From Rhodotorula mucilaginosa (taxonomy: Eukaryota; Basidiomycota; Microbotryomycetes; Sporidiobolales; Sporidiobolaceae), in the NCBI GenBank assembly GCA_034406715.1, contig CP137866.1:806001-870000 (forward strand): 64,000 nucleotides of DNA, in the 5' to 3' direction. Positions 55,992 to 64,000 of this stretch are shown piece after piece. Position 1 is the first letter of the stretch, and every line of letters starts with the position of its first letter. Under the pieces are notes generated by a model. It was not told the DNA's origin and made no database searches. It worked only from the letters and a program-made list of their open reading frames with translations. A program made the translations under genes and the position numbers.

Positions 55992-57108
55992 TTACTGCTT
56001 ACGCTTGTAGACCAGCATACGATCACGACCCGGCGTTCTCCCCTCGGCCATCCTGGTTGGCTGCTCCGAGTAGATTTTCCTGAAGCGAACAGTTTTGCCA
56101 TGTCAGCCCGATCCGCTCTGGGCCGCGTATGGCATATGCAGGTAGTCAGAAAGAGCTCACTCAAAGTCGGGAAGGGCTGCATCGTACGCCTCTTCCGATA
56201 CGGAGAAAGGAGGACCTCCTTCGCGGTCGCCATCTGAAGGTGGGCAGCCTGCTGGTGAGCTCACTCAGGGTGTATGCACGGCCGAACCTGTACTGCCTCA
56301 CCAATTGGGAATGCGAGGCAAATCAGCAGGCCCCCAGGGCGGATGACCTCGCCGTAGCGCTTGCCCCAGCTCGGCCGCATCGTGGGAGTGATCGCACAAA
56401 AAAACGTATAATCGAAGCTCAAATCAAAGCCTCCTGAGGGGGGAGTAAACTCAAAAAAGTTCCCGGTTTCGCTGCGAGCGTAGACGGTCAGTACGCTTCG
56501 CCCCGGGGACGTGGTGACAACGCCCAAACGCACAAGGTGACGTTGGTCGGCGCGTTCGGCGTCTGAGCCAGATGAGCGCGCGCAACTTGTACAGCGGTCG
56601 GCGACAAGTCGATGCCGAGAGTGTCAATACCGTGCTGAGCGATGAAGGCCGCATCGCAGCCCTAGGGAGGCCGCAAGCTGGTGAACATCCTTTCCGACCA
56701 CCGAGCGCTGGAGTTGTTCCTCCGCCGGAATGGCTCCTCCGCGGAACGGTGACTATGCTCGCTAGAATAGCTTACCCTTCCGCAGCCGGCCACGAGGGCT
56801 TTACCGTCCTTGAGCGAGTCGAGCGGGACGCCGACCTCTTGCCACCGCTCGTCGAGAAGCTCCCTCAACGCCGGCTGAACGTCTCCCGCGTCCCAGGGCG
56901 TAATCTTTTGCTGCCATGCCTGTTCCCATCCTGTCAGTTGTAGGGGAGGTCAGCCATGGCGATGACCGGTTATAGATCGGAAGGCCGGCGATGCAAGCTG
57001 GAGAACCTGGTGAGGCTTACCTCCGGTCGGCGACTGCCCGTTCGCCGGATCGTTCGCTAGCAATTCGCGCATGCGGAACACTTCAGGCGGCAACTGGACG
57101 TTGGCCAT
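55992..57108 (-). CDS. thiol (TPMT/HOL-like) S-adenosylmethionine methyltransferase
   Basis: A gene of about six exons starts MANVQLPPEVFRMRELL (ATG 57108) and ends RMLVYKRKQ at TAA 55992. The SAM-binding Rossmann fold is plain: GWEQAWQQKITPWDAGD, GKALVAGCGRGCDAAFI (motif I, split by an intron), IDTLGIDLSPTAVQVA (motif II), FFEFTPPSGGFDLSFDYTFF, MRPSWGKRYGEVIRPGGLLI, GGPPFSVSEEAYDAALP. These are typical of fungal and plant thiol or halide methyltransferases, which methylate sulfhydryl or halide acceptors. The substrate is unknown. The frame is open for 50 Arg-rich residues upstream of the ATG but has no ATG there. All introns fit GT-AG. Confidence 0.88.
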
Positions 57109-57804
57109 GGTGTCTGTAGTGGTTGAAGTGGTCCAAGTGGGGCAGCTTCGGGCGATGCTGAGAACTTGCGGCAGGCGGAGTGGACGCAAGCGTCGGAGCG
57201 GTAGGCGAGCAAGCAGTCGACTGGACGTAGTCGCGATTGTGTATGGTGCAGCTCTAGCTAGCACCGTGCCGGAATGCTTTCACCGGAAGATAGCGGAGTG
57301 GAGACGAGAGCCTCTCAATTTGTATTGCTTCATTACAAACTCGCTCTATTCGACGTGATTACTCGCCCGACGGCGGCTGCTCTCGTTCACAACGAACGAT
57401 ATTCGCGCCATTCGACAGCTTCCGCAAGCGCACACGCAAACCCAGACCATGCTCTAAGATTGCTCTTGGCCGTCCGTCCGGAGTGACGCCACCAGCTCCG
57501 CGTCCGCTTCTCTTCGAGCTTGGGGCAGCGAGCACGATCTGTGCAAGGAGAATCGCTCGCAAGCATAGGCTGCGAATCGGGCGGTCAACAGCTTAAAAAA
57601 GGCTTGCTCCCGCTTGGACCTCCTGCTGCGCACGGTGCACGATGGGGGCACACTCCGCGCGATCGGTTTTCGCCTAAACTGACGGCGTGGTCCGTCCACT
57701 CCTCTCAGAGACGCGATCCCGGTCGCTTTGCTCGCTTGCTTTCGCTTGCGACCTCGGGCTAGATACACCGCGACCCTCCCCGAAGCCACACGCGCAGCTC
57801 GACC
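57109..57804. promoter_or_regulatory. divergent intergenic region
   Basis: These 696 bases lie between the methyltransferase ATG and the ATG of the small unknown gene on the other strand. No gene is recognised. Confidence 0.45.
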
Positions 57805-58487
57805 ATGCTCAGAGTCGGCTCATCAAAGTGCACGACTCAGTTCCTTTCGCCACGCGCCCTTCCTTTCCGCCGCTCGTTCTTCATGCCACCGGCGTACCCT
57901 GTCCATCCGTCTACACTCCCTCCGTACGAGCCGCCCAAACTCGAGGAACCAGGGGAACTCGACTGCCATGATGACGGCCCCGTTTTGTCGCCAATCGCAA
58001 GCCAAGTCAGCGGAATGTCCGTGGAGGCTCCCAACAGCGACACCTGTCGTCTTGATCTCGAACCGCGCCTCTTACTCGACAAGCACACCGCCGCTATGCT
58101 CCTCCGCGCTGCCAGTGCGGGCGACCGCGGGTTGGTCCAAGTGGACGACCCGTCCGGACTCGCTGCAAACAGCTGGGTCGGGCCATGGCTCCGCGACCTG
58201 TTCCCCGGAAACAGCCTCGGAGCAATCGGCAAGACTGAGGGTTACTACGAGCTGCGCAAGGAAGACTGGTCGAGCGCCTGGACTAGTGCCAGCGACCAAG
58301 AGCCAGCTTCTCCGTGAGTTCCGGCGCAAGCTGCCGAAGGTGTAATATGACGAGACTCACTCCGCTTAAATTTCATGGTCGAAACAGTATTCAGCTCACG
58401 GTTGTGACTGATCGCGCTGCCGAAAGCGCTGCCTCCGGCAAGAGTCGCCTGGTCGTGCAAGTCCGCAACGGCAACTCGTCGTCCTGA
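57805..58487 (+). CDS. small protein of unknown function, possible mitochondrial presequence
   Basis: Two exons (57805-58313, 58388-58487; intron 74 nt) give 609 nt, or 202 residues. The first 26 residues (MLRVGSSKCTTQFLSPRALP then FRRSFF) are Arg/Ser-rich without acidic residues, like a mitochondrial targeting peptide. A second ATG at residue 27 (MPPAYPVHPSTLPPYEPP) could instead be the start, giving a cytosolic form. The middle is acidic and disordered. A more structured part reads RLLLDKHTAAMLLRAASAGD, SGLAANSWVGPWLRDLFPGN and YELRKEDWSSAWT. The C-terminal strand is IQLTVVTDRAAES. I do not recognise a family. Confidence 0.65.
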
Positions 58488-58790
58488 AGCCCACAGCCCA
58501 CGCACCTTGTCGCGTCGGCGTCAAGTCTCTCGTAAATAGTTCTGAAAGCCTTTTTGTACAAGCCCTTTGTAATCAAGACCACCTTTCTTAGCAAGAGAGA
58601 AGCTTTCCGATCGTGATTAAGAACGAAACAGGACTGCGAGACCTCGGCAGAGACACGAAGGTCGACGTGACAAATGTGTATTGTCTAGATTAAGACTGCA
58701 GAAATCCGTTTTACGTATTTGAGTCTATTCGAGTTTGGCGTCTGCGGCTGCTCGGGGGCGAAACCAAGCGAAACCCTCGTCGAACGCCTC
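58488..58790. other. convergent 3' region
   Basis: These 303 bases lie between two convergent stops. No feature is recognised. Confidence 0.45.
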
Positions 58791-60665
58791 TCACTGCGCC
58801 TTCGCGCGCTTGAGCGTTCCGGCAGCAGTCGGCTGCTTGACCCCAGTCGGGTCCGCGTCGATCGCGACGGGCGTGTTCTTTTCCCGGACTGGCGCTTTAC
58901 CCTTGCCGTGGGCTTGGGCGATCTCGGCCGGTGAGTCGTGGTGGCCCGCACTGCCAGGAGGCGGCTTCCGCTTGATCGTCAAGCAGCTGTGCAGCGAGGC
59001 CGCCATCAGAATCAGCATACGTGCCACAGTGAGAGACTCGCGTGAGAGGGAGGAGAGAGAAACGCACTTGATGTCGTAGAACCGGCAGATGTCTCCGATG
59101 ACTTCCCACACAAAGTGGGAGTAGACGAGGAACGCGATCGCGAGACAACCGAGCACGGCCTGCTTGACGCGCTCGTCGGTCGTCTGGAAGACTTTGAAGC
59201 GCGCATCGAGTGCGGCAAGTACGGTAAGGACGACGAGCGGGTGGTACAGGGCCGACGGGAAGGGCGACTTTGTCAAGTGGGCGAGGATGACGAGCTGGAC
59301 GTGGTGCGCCGAGGCGATACCCCAAAAGAGCGCGAGCGGAATAAAGAGCGTCGTCCGGAGGAGGAGGCGTTCACGCGCGTGGATCCACCCGAGCATGGCC
59401 AACGTCTGAGCGATGAATGGAGAGAGGCGAGTGAGGGGTTTCACAAGCGACGAGAGGTTGCGCGACTCGGCCGGCATCGCGACGGAGATGTTCTTGAGGG
59501 CGGCGTAGATGTTGAAGAGCAACCCGACAGACGAGAAGCACAGGAAGAGGTCGTTGATCGGGAGGTCCTTCACGTGGAAGGGCAACGAGGCGAGGAAGCT
59601 ATTGGTCGACGGGTGCAGGCCGAAGAACGAGAGAACGCCGGTGTCCCAGAATCCTGGGCCTGTACAGATACAGAAACTTTAGTGACTCGTAACTAGTAGG
59701 CACGAGCTTGAGGCCTCTCAGGCTCACCCTTGAAGCCGGTAATGATGAAGACGCCGACAACCAGCAAGATGCCCTCGACAGGGCCCGAGAACGCCGACAG
59801 GAAGAGCGTTCCGGTGTGGAACTCTTCCCATGTGCTGACGTAAAAGTTGGCCTGCGTCGCGACGAGACTCGCGACGGTCCACCACGAGAGGCCGAGGTTG
59901 AGTGCCGAGGCGACCAAGAGGCAGCCGAGGGTGGTGTTGAGCGCGTCGCAGCCGTGGTCAAACAGCTCTCCGAGCTAGCATGAGCCATGTTGTCAGCATG
60001 GGTCCTTTGTCTGCCCCCCTGTGGGTCAGACTCACAGCAGCGGAAACTCACCGGTCCGCTCGTGCCAGTCCGCCTCGCCTGCTTCCCGTCGATCGCGTCG
60101 AGCGACTGGTACGCAAACAGACCCGCCGCGAACGTGAAATAGAGCCATCTCGGCGCACCGTGGTCGGCAAAGTGGGCGGCGCTCCGGCCGGTCAACCAGG
60201 TGAAGAAGGTCGACATGACCGAAGGCTCGGACGAGGTCGGCGGGAAGAGCGGGTCCCACGTGCCGCCTTTGTTGACGTGCAGGGGCTTGGTCCCGGTCGA
60301 GAGCGTCGGGTTGTAGTACAAGAGCGTGAGAAAGTTACCAAACACGAGCGAGAGTCCCTGTCGGATGTACTCGAATTCGCGGTCAGTCTTCTCGCATCTC
60401 GCTCGGACCTGGCGCGTCCTCACGCCGCAACTCACCAAGAGGGTGATGGCGTTCGGGGCCATGGTCTTCGGGAAGAGCAAGACGAGCCGGTTCCAGAACG
60501 GCGTGAGGATGTATTTCTGTAGATCTCCTCGGCATCAGCACTGTATCGGGACTCGCACGGGGATACGAGGTATACAGGACTGACTGAAGTGAGGGACAAG
60601 TCTGTACTGCTGTACTTGTACTGGAGCAGTCGCTCTCGCTTCGAGGCGGGGATGTAGATGCCCAT
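58791..60665 (-). CDS. choline/ethanolamine phosphotransferase (CDP-alcohol type)
   Basis: A gene with several short introns starts [20 protein letters not shown] at 60665 and ends GTLKRAKAQ at stop 58791. The CDP-alcohol phosphatidyltransferase signature is complete across an intron: [18 protein letters not shown] then [10 protein letters not shown], which is DGxxAR(x)8G(x)3D(x)3D. The N-terminal block ([20 protein letters not shown]) and eight to ten hydrophobic helices ([75 protein letters not shown]) match Cpt1/Ept1. The enzyme transfers phosphocholine or phosphoethanolamine from the CDP form to diacylglycerol in the ER (Kennedy pathway). Choline or ethanolamine preference cannot be read. 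A Lys/Ala/Pro-rich tail of about 60 residues follows an intron and is longer than in yeast. Confidence 0.93.
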
Positions 60666-61231
60666 CCTGCCGATGTAATCGCTCGGCTAGGTTACGCTGC
60701 TCGAGGTCGTCTCTGCCGTACGTCGGGTGCCAATATCTGTCGCCTCGGATGCTTTGCTAGATGGTCTTGGCTCCAGCTGGTGCGCGCGACGGCCGTGTTT
60801 GCTGCAGGAGAACGTTGGTCTTCCGGCAAGACTGCAGCGGCGAGCGAGACGAGCGTGTGCCGGTCCAAGTGTCTATTCAGCAGATAAGCGTTCCGGCAAA
60901 GACACGCAGCTTCTATGGCGTGGCCGTAGGTAAGGGAGGCAGGCTGCGACTTGCAATTAGCAGAAACGCCGTCTTCGCCTTGCAGAACTCGTCTCGATGA
61001 CGACGAAAAAGCGTAGATCGGCCGCAGCTGTCTTTGAAGCGTTCCCAAGTCTGGGTATGATCACGATACAGCAACAGGGGTAAATAATCTACATGCAAGA
61101 TGGAACTTTGCGACAAGCGGATCATGCAGCGTGCAGGTCGGAGGCAGCGAAGGAGTGAAGAGGAAGCTGAGCATGAGAACTCGACGTGGTGCCGAGCGCG
61201 AGCATACAGAGGGCGATCAAGTCACCGTGGT
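60666..61231. other. intergenic, no gene seen
   Basis: These 566 bases hold the promoter of the phosphotransferase gene and the 3' end of the START-like gene. Short frames on both strands have no recognisable product. Confidence 0.45.
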
Positions 61232-62596
61232 TCAGTAATCGCGGAGCGGCACCGGCTGCTGGAACATCTCGAGCGTCCACAACCCTTGCGCCGCCATCGG
61301 GGGCATCAACCCGTGCGACCCGCCCGGATCCGCCGCCTTGTTCGTGACACGCACCGGGGCCGGGTTCCGCGCCGTCGCTTCCGAGTCGGCCGTGTAGGTC
61401 CCGTTCTTGATGTGCGAGGCCGAGGGCGGGTACTTCTTGTCCATCCAGGTCAGGATCGCCGGAACGGCGTCGGCGAGGGATTGCGCCCTGTGAGGTGGGT
61501 GGCGTGCTTACATCAGCATCGACTCCAGGGCGGGGGCTGACGAGTCAAACCCCGAACAATTTGATCAGACCGCGCCGAGAATACTCACATTTTGCTCTCG
61601 GCCATCTTGACGGGGATGTTGCCGCCCGGCGTGCTCAGACTCGCGCACGACCACTCAATGTCGCCGCCGCCGACTTCGCGTATCCGTTCGACAGTCGCCT
61701 GCGTGCCGCGGACGTACTTCTTCTCCTCCTTGATCGGCGTGTCGGTCGTGACCGGAAGCGAAAACACCATAAACTCGCGAGGTCCGTCGGCCTTGTTGCC
61801 GGGTGCACCTCCGTCGTCTCCTCCGCCGCCGCCATCGGTACCTTTCTTCTCTTTCTTCTTGGTCTTCTTGTCCTTCTTGTCTGCCTCTGCCGAATCGCCC
61901 GCGTCTTCGGCCGAGGAGGGCATGCTCGCCGCGACGATGACGTGCGAGAGGAAGGACCGGTCGGTCGCGCCGAACGGCAACTTGTATAGTTTACAATAGC
62001 AGTCTGAGAGAGGCGGTAGAGTCAGGAAACGCCGCCGAGGAATCACGAGCTCGATGAAGAGGGCGAGATCGTCTCGAAGTGGACTGACCTTTCTTGTCTG
62101 CGTCTTTGCCAATGTCGACGATCTGGACGAGGTTGTCGACGTATTCCTTCTCCTGCTCTATATGGTTCGCGCCCATCGCTGCCCACCACGTCTCGTAATC
62201 GCCGTGCTCGGCCGCTTTGAAGCGCGACACTCGCTTGTGCCAGAGGATCCCTTCGCCGCCCGACTCGGCTGCAATACGCGCGGCGCACAGTCAGCTCGAC
62301 CAGAGACAATACGAAATCCAGATCAAGTCTCTCTGTAGCTCACCATTGGGAGCCTGGCCTGCGACGCCACTCTGCAATTCTGGATCGTACGTCACGTTGC
62401 CCTTTGGCAAAGTGAAAGTGGTGACGACTCCTCCGTGCCAGTCCTTCTTCTCGGTCCACAGGTCGGATTCGAGGAGCGTGCGGGCCTCCTCGACGAGTTG
62501 GCGCTCGAACTGGGCATCGTCCGGGTCGGGCACTTGGTCGAGCGGAGTCGGTTGCAGAGTGAGGTAGCGCAGCTTGAGGGCATCACCGCCGCTCAT
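61232..62596 (-). CDS. fungal START-like (DUF3074-type) protein
   Basis: Four exons (62344-62596, 62089-62268, 61589-62003, 61232-61487; introns 75, 85 and 101 nt) give 1104 nt, or 367 residues. The product begins MSGGDALKLRYLTLQP. The features I associate with fungal DUF3074 START-like proteins are GEGILWHKRVSRF (the Trp/Arg beginning), ETWWAAMGANHIEQEKEYV, DCYCKLYKLPFGATDRSF, SHVIVAAS, REFMVFSLPV, YVRGTQATVERIREV and GDIEWSCASLSTPGGNIP. A Lys/Gly-rich loop (DKKDKKTKKKEKKGTDGG) is inserted in the middle. The C-terminal helix is AVPAILTWMDKKYPP. Such folds usually bind lipids. The ligand is unknown, and the family assignment rests on pattern memory rather than a search. Confidence 0.7.
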
Positions 62597-63003
62597 CGCT
62601 GCCTTGTTCTTGGTTCGGGAGCAGGTAGCGGGATGGTGGACGGTCTCAAGATGGATTCAATCGAGCACCGTGTCAGTCTTCAAGCGAGCGACGTTGTCGA
62701 GTTCGGCCGGGCGACGGGACGACGTCATTTCCCAAGTCGCGCCTCCCCTCCACTGGATCTCCGCTCTATTCGGCGGATTTGTATTCAGTTTGTAATCAGC
62801 GGGGAGAGCTCCTCGCGGCTAACGCAGCCATCTGCCGAGCTGGCGCGGGTGCTGGACATGATCAGCAGAAATTCAGCAGTTTTATGGTACCATCAAAGTG
62901 AGCTTCAGGTGACGAGGAGCGAAAGCAGCATGTCGAGGGCAAGAGAGAGCTTCGCGAGCAGGCGGACGGGCGCCTCCCCTTTTGCTCTACACTACTCTGG
63001 ACC
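62597..63003. promoter_or_regulatory. divergent promoter, START-like gene and EBP1
   Basis: These 407 bases separate divergent start codons (62596 minus, 63004 plus). No further gene is seen. Confidence 0.5.
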
Positions 63004-64000
63004 ATGTCGACTGCAGCTGACAAGACCCCGAAGGACCTCGCCCGTGAGTCCCGCCGTACCTTCGCCCGTTCCGACCCTGCCTCGAGCTGTGAACGGACAC
63101 CAGACTGATCCGCTCCGCTCCTCTCGTCTTTTTTTTCCACACCTCGGGTACGACACCTGCTGTGCATGCGTGCATCCCACTGGACGCCTATCAATGATCC
63201 ATGCTCTCGATGCAACTCTTCGCCCGGTCGAATCGATGCGGTTGACCACTTCGCGTGACCTGACGCTTTCCCCGCCCTTCGAAATCCTCTTGACGCCTGC
63301 CCGCCTTGTTCCCACTCCCTTGCGAATCTGTTGCTGCTGTACTGGGGCTCACCATCATGATCAGTCCCGACCGCGACCCTTGACAAGTACAAGGCCGCCG
63401 CCGGCGTCGTCGAAAAGGTCGTCAAGGAGCTCATCTCCAAGGCGGTCGAGGGCGCCAACATTCTCGAGCTCTGCCAGGAGGGTGACAAGCTCGTCGAGGA
63501 GGGCGTCAAGTCTCTCTACAACAAGACCAAGGGTACTCCCAAGGGTGAGCTCCTCGCCTCTCTTCCCCCTCCTGGTCGTACCCTCTGAAGCTACGGCGGA
63601 CAACGGGAACGCGACCGGCGGGAAGCACGAGGGGTTGGCGCGGTAGGCCGGGCAAAGGCCAAGACCTGCAGACCACGCCGTTCGAAACGCCGCTGCTCTG
63701 TCCAGACCCGAGCGTTTCAGCATCTGACTCCCTCTCTGTCTCGCTTCCCGCGCGCAGGCATCGCGTTCCCGACCACCCTCTCGGTCAACAACGTTCTCCA
63801 GCACTTCTCGCCCGTCCCGTCGGACAAGGAGGCCGCTGCCCAGACCTTCAAGAAGGACGATGTCGTCAAGGTCGTCGCCGGTGCTCACATCGATGGCTAC
63901 CCCGTCGTCGCAGGAGAGACGTGAGTCTCCAGCGGCTCTTTTCGAGCGTCTGCACGTGTCAACACTGCGTGACTGTAACGCTCTGTCAAGCCACGATGCC
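63004..64000 (+). CDS. EBP1/PA2G4 (curved DNA-binding Cdb4-like) protein, 5' part
   Basis: The window contains exons 63004-63043, 63365-63544 and 63758-63920, and the gene continues past the edge. The product starts MSTAADKTPKDLALPTATLD, then KYKAAAGVVEKVVKELISKA, ILELCQEGDKLVEEGVKSLY, KGIAFPTTLSVNNVLQHFSP and DVVKVVAGAHIDGYPVVAGET. This is the methionine-aminopeptidase fold of PA2G4/EBP1 and fission yeast Cdb4. The family lacks peptidase metal ligands and binds ribosomes and structured RNA. Introns 1 and 2 are 321 and 212 nt, much longer than elsewhere in the window, and are placed near the 5' end as in many highly expressed fungal genes. The catalytic half and C-terminal Lys-rich tail lie outside the window. 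Confidence 0.9.

Noticed and set aside
57109-57264. Arg-rich in-frame extension of the methyltransferase suggesting a mitochondrial presequence
   Set aside because: The frame is open but begins only with a GTG codon. No ATG is present, so I kept the start at 57108. A non-AUG start would be needed.

Overview
The window is nuclear DNA of a GC-rich, intron-dense fungus. Nearly every gene is split by short GT-AG introns (mostly 50-85 nt) with CTGAC/CTAAC-like branch sites, genes are closely packed on both strands, and families include Zn2Cys6 regulators, RTA1-like proteins, Skt5/Chs4, Bqt4 and a two-lobed fungal phosphofructokinase. Style and base composition suggest a basidiomycete yeast near Rhodotorula/Rhodosporidium (Pucciniomycotina). 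That placement is inference, not proof. I rebuilt gene models by hand from splice signals. For most I checked that the exon lengths add up to an open frame.

Layout. 1-3540: an intron-containing tRNA-Arg(CCU), a near-perfect 450-bp tandem duplication that carries half of that tRNA, and a decayed host gene with a ubiquitin-like start. 3841-12313: WD40 protein (-) and spliceosomal DIB1 (+) sharing a 100-bp promoter, polynucleotide kinase/phosphatase (-), and a Zn2Cys6 transcription factor (+). 12346-18454: a membrane-anchored thaumatin-like protein with micro-exons and two tandem RTA1-like genes, all (-). 19168-23197: DEAD-box helicase SPB4 (+) and a GNAT-fold protein (-). 23198-27198: gene-poor island holding an intact tRNA-Asn and a truncated copy at the ends of a 1.7-kb inverted repeat.

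27199-43521: an F-box-like protein (-), a Bqt4-like inner nuclear membrane protein (-), Skt5/Chs4 chitin synthase activator with a CaaX box (+), an uncharacterised nuclear-looking protein (+), and an NCLX/YDL206W-type cation/Ca2+ exchanger (+). 43594-52169: a small CaaX protein (-), Nbs1 (-) and Orc5 (+), the last two divergent. 52439-64000: 6-phosphofructokinase (+), thiol methyltransferase (-), an unknown small protein (+), choline/ethanolamine phosphotransferase (-), a START-like protein (-), and the 5' part of an EBP1/PA2G4 gene (+) cut by the window end.

The genes are mostly housekeeping functions (splicing, ribosome biogenesis, replication, repair, glycolysis, phospholipid and cell-wall synthesis) and do not form one pathway. 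I saw no CRISPR, biosynthetic cluster or intact mobile element. The most unusual items are the tRNA-half/gene tandem duplication, the tRNA-Asn inverted repeat, the micro-exon thaumatin receptor-like protein, an Orc5 lacking a Walker A motif, and an in-frame upstream start on the DNA-repair kinase.
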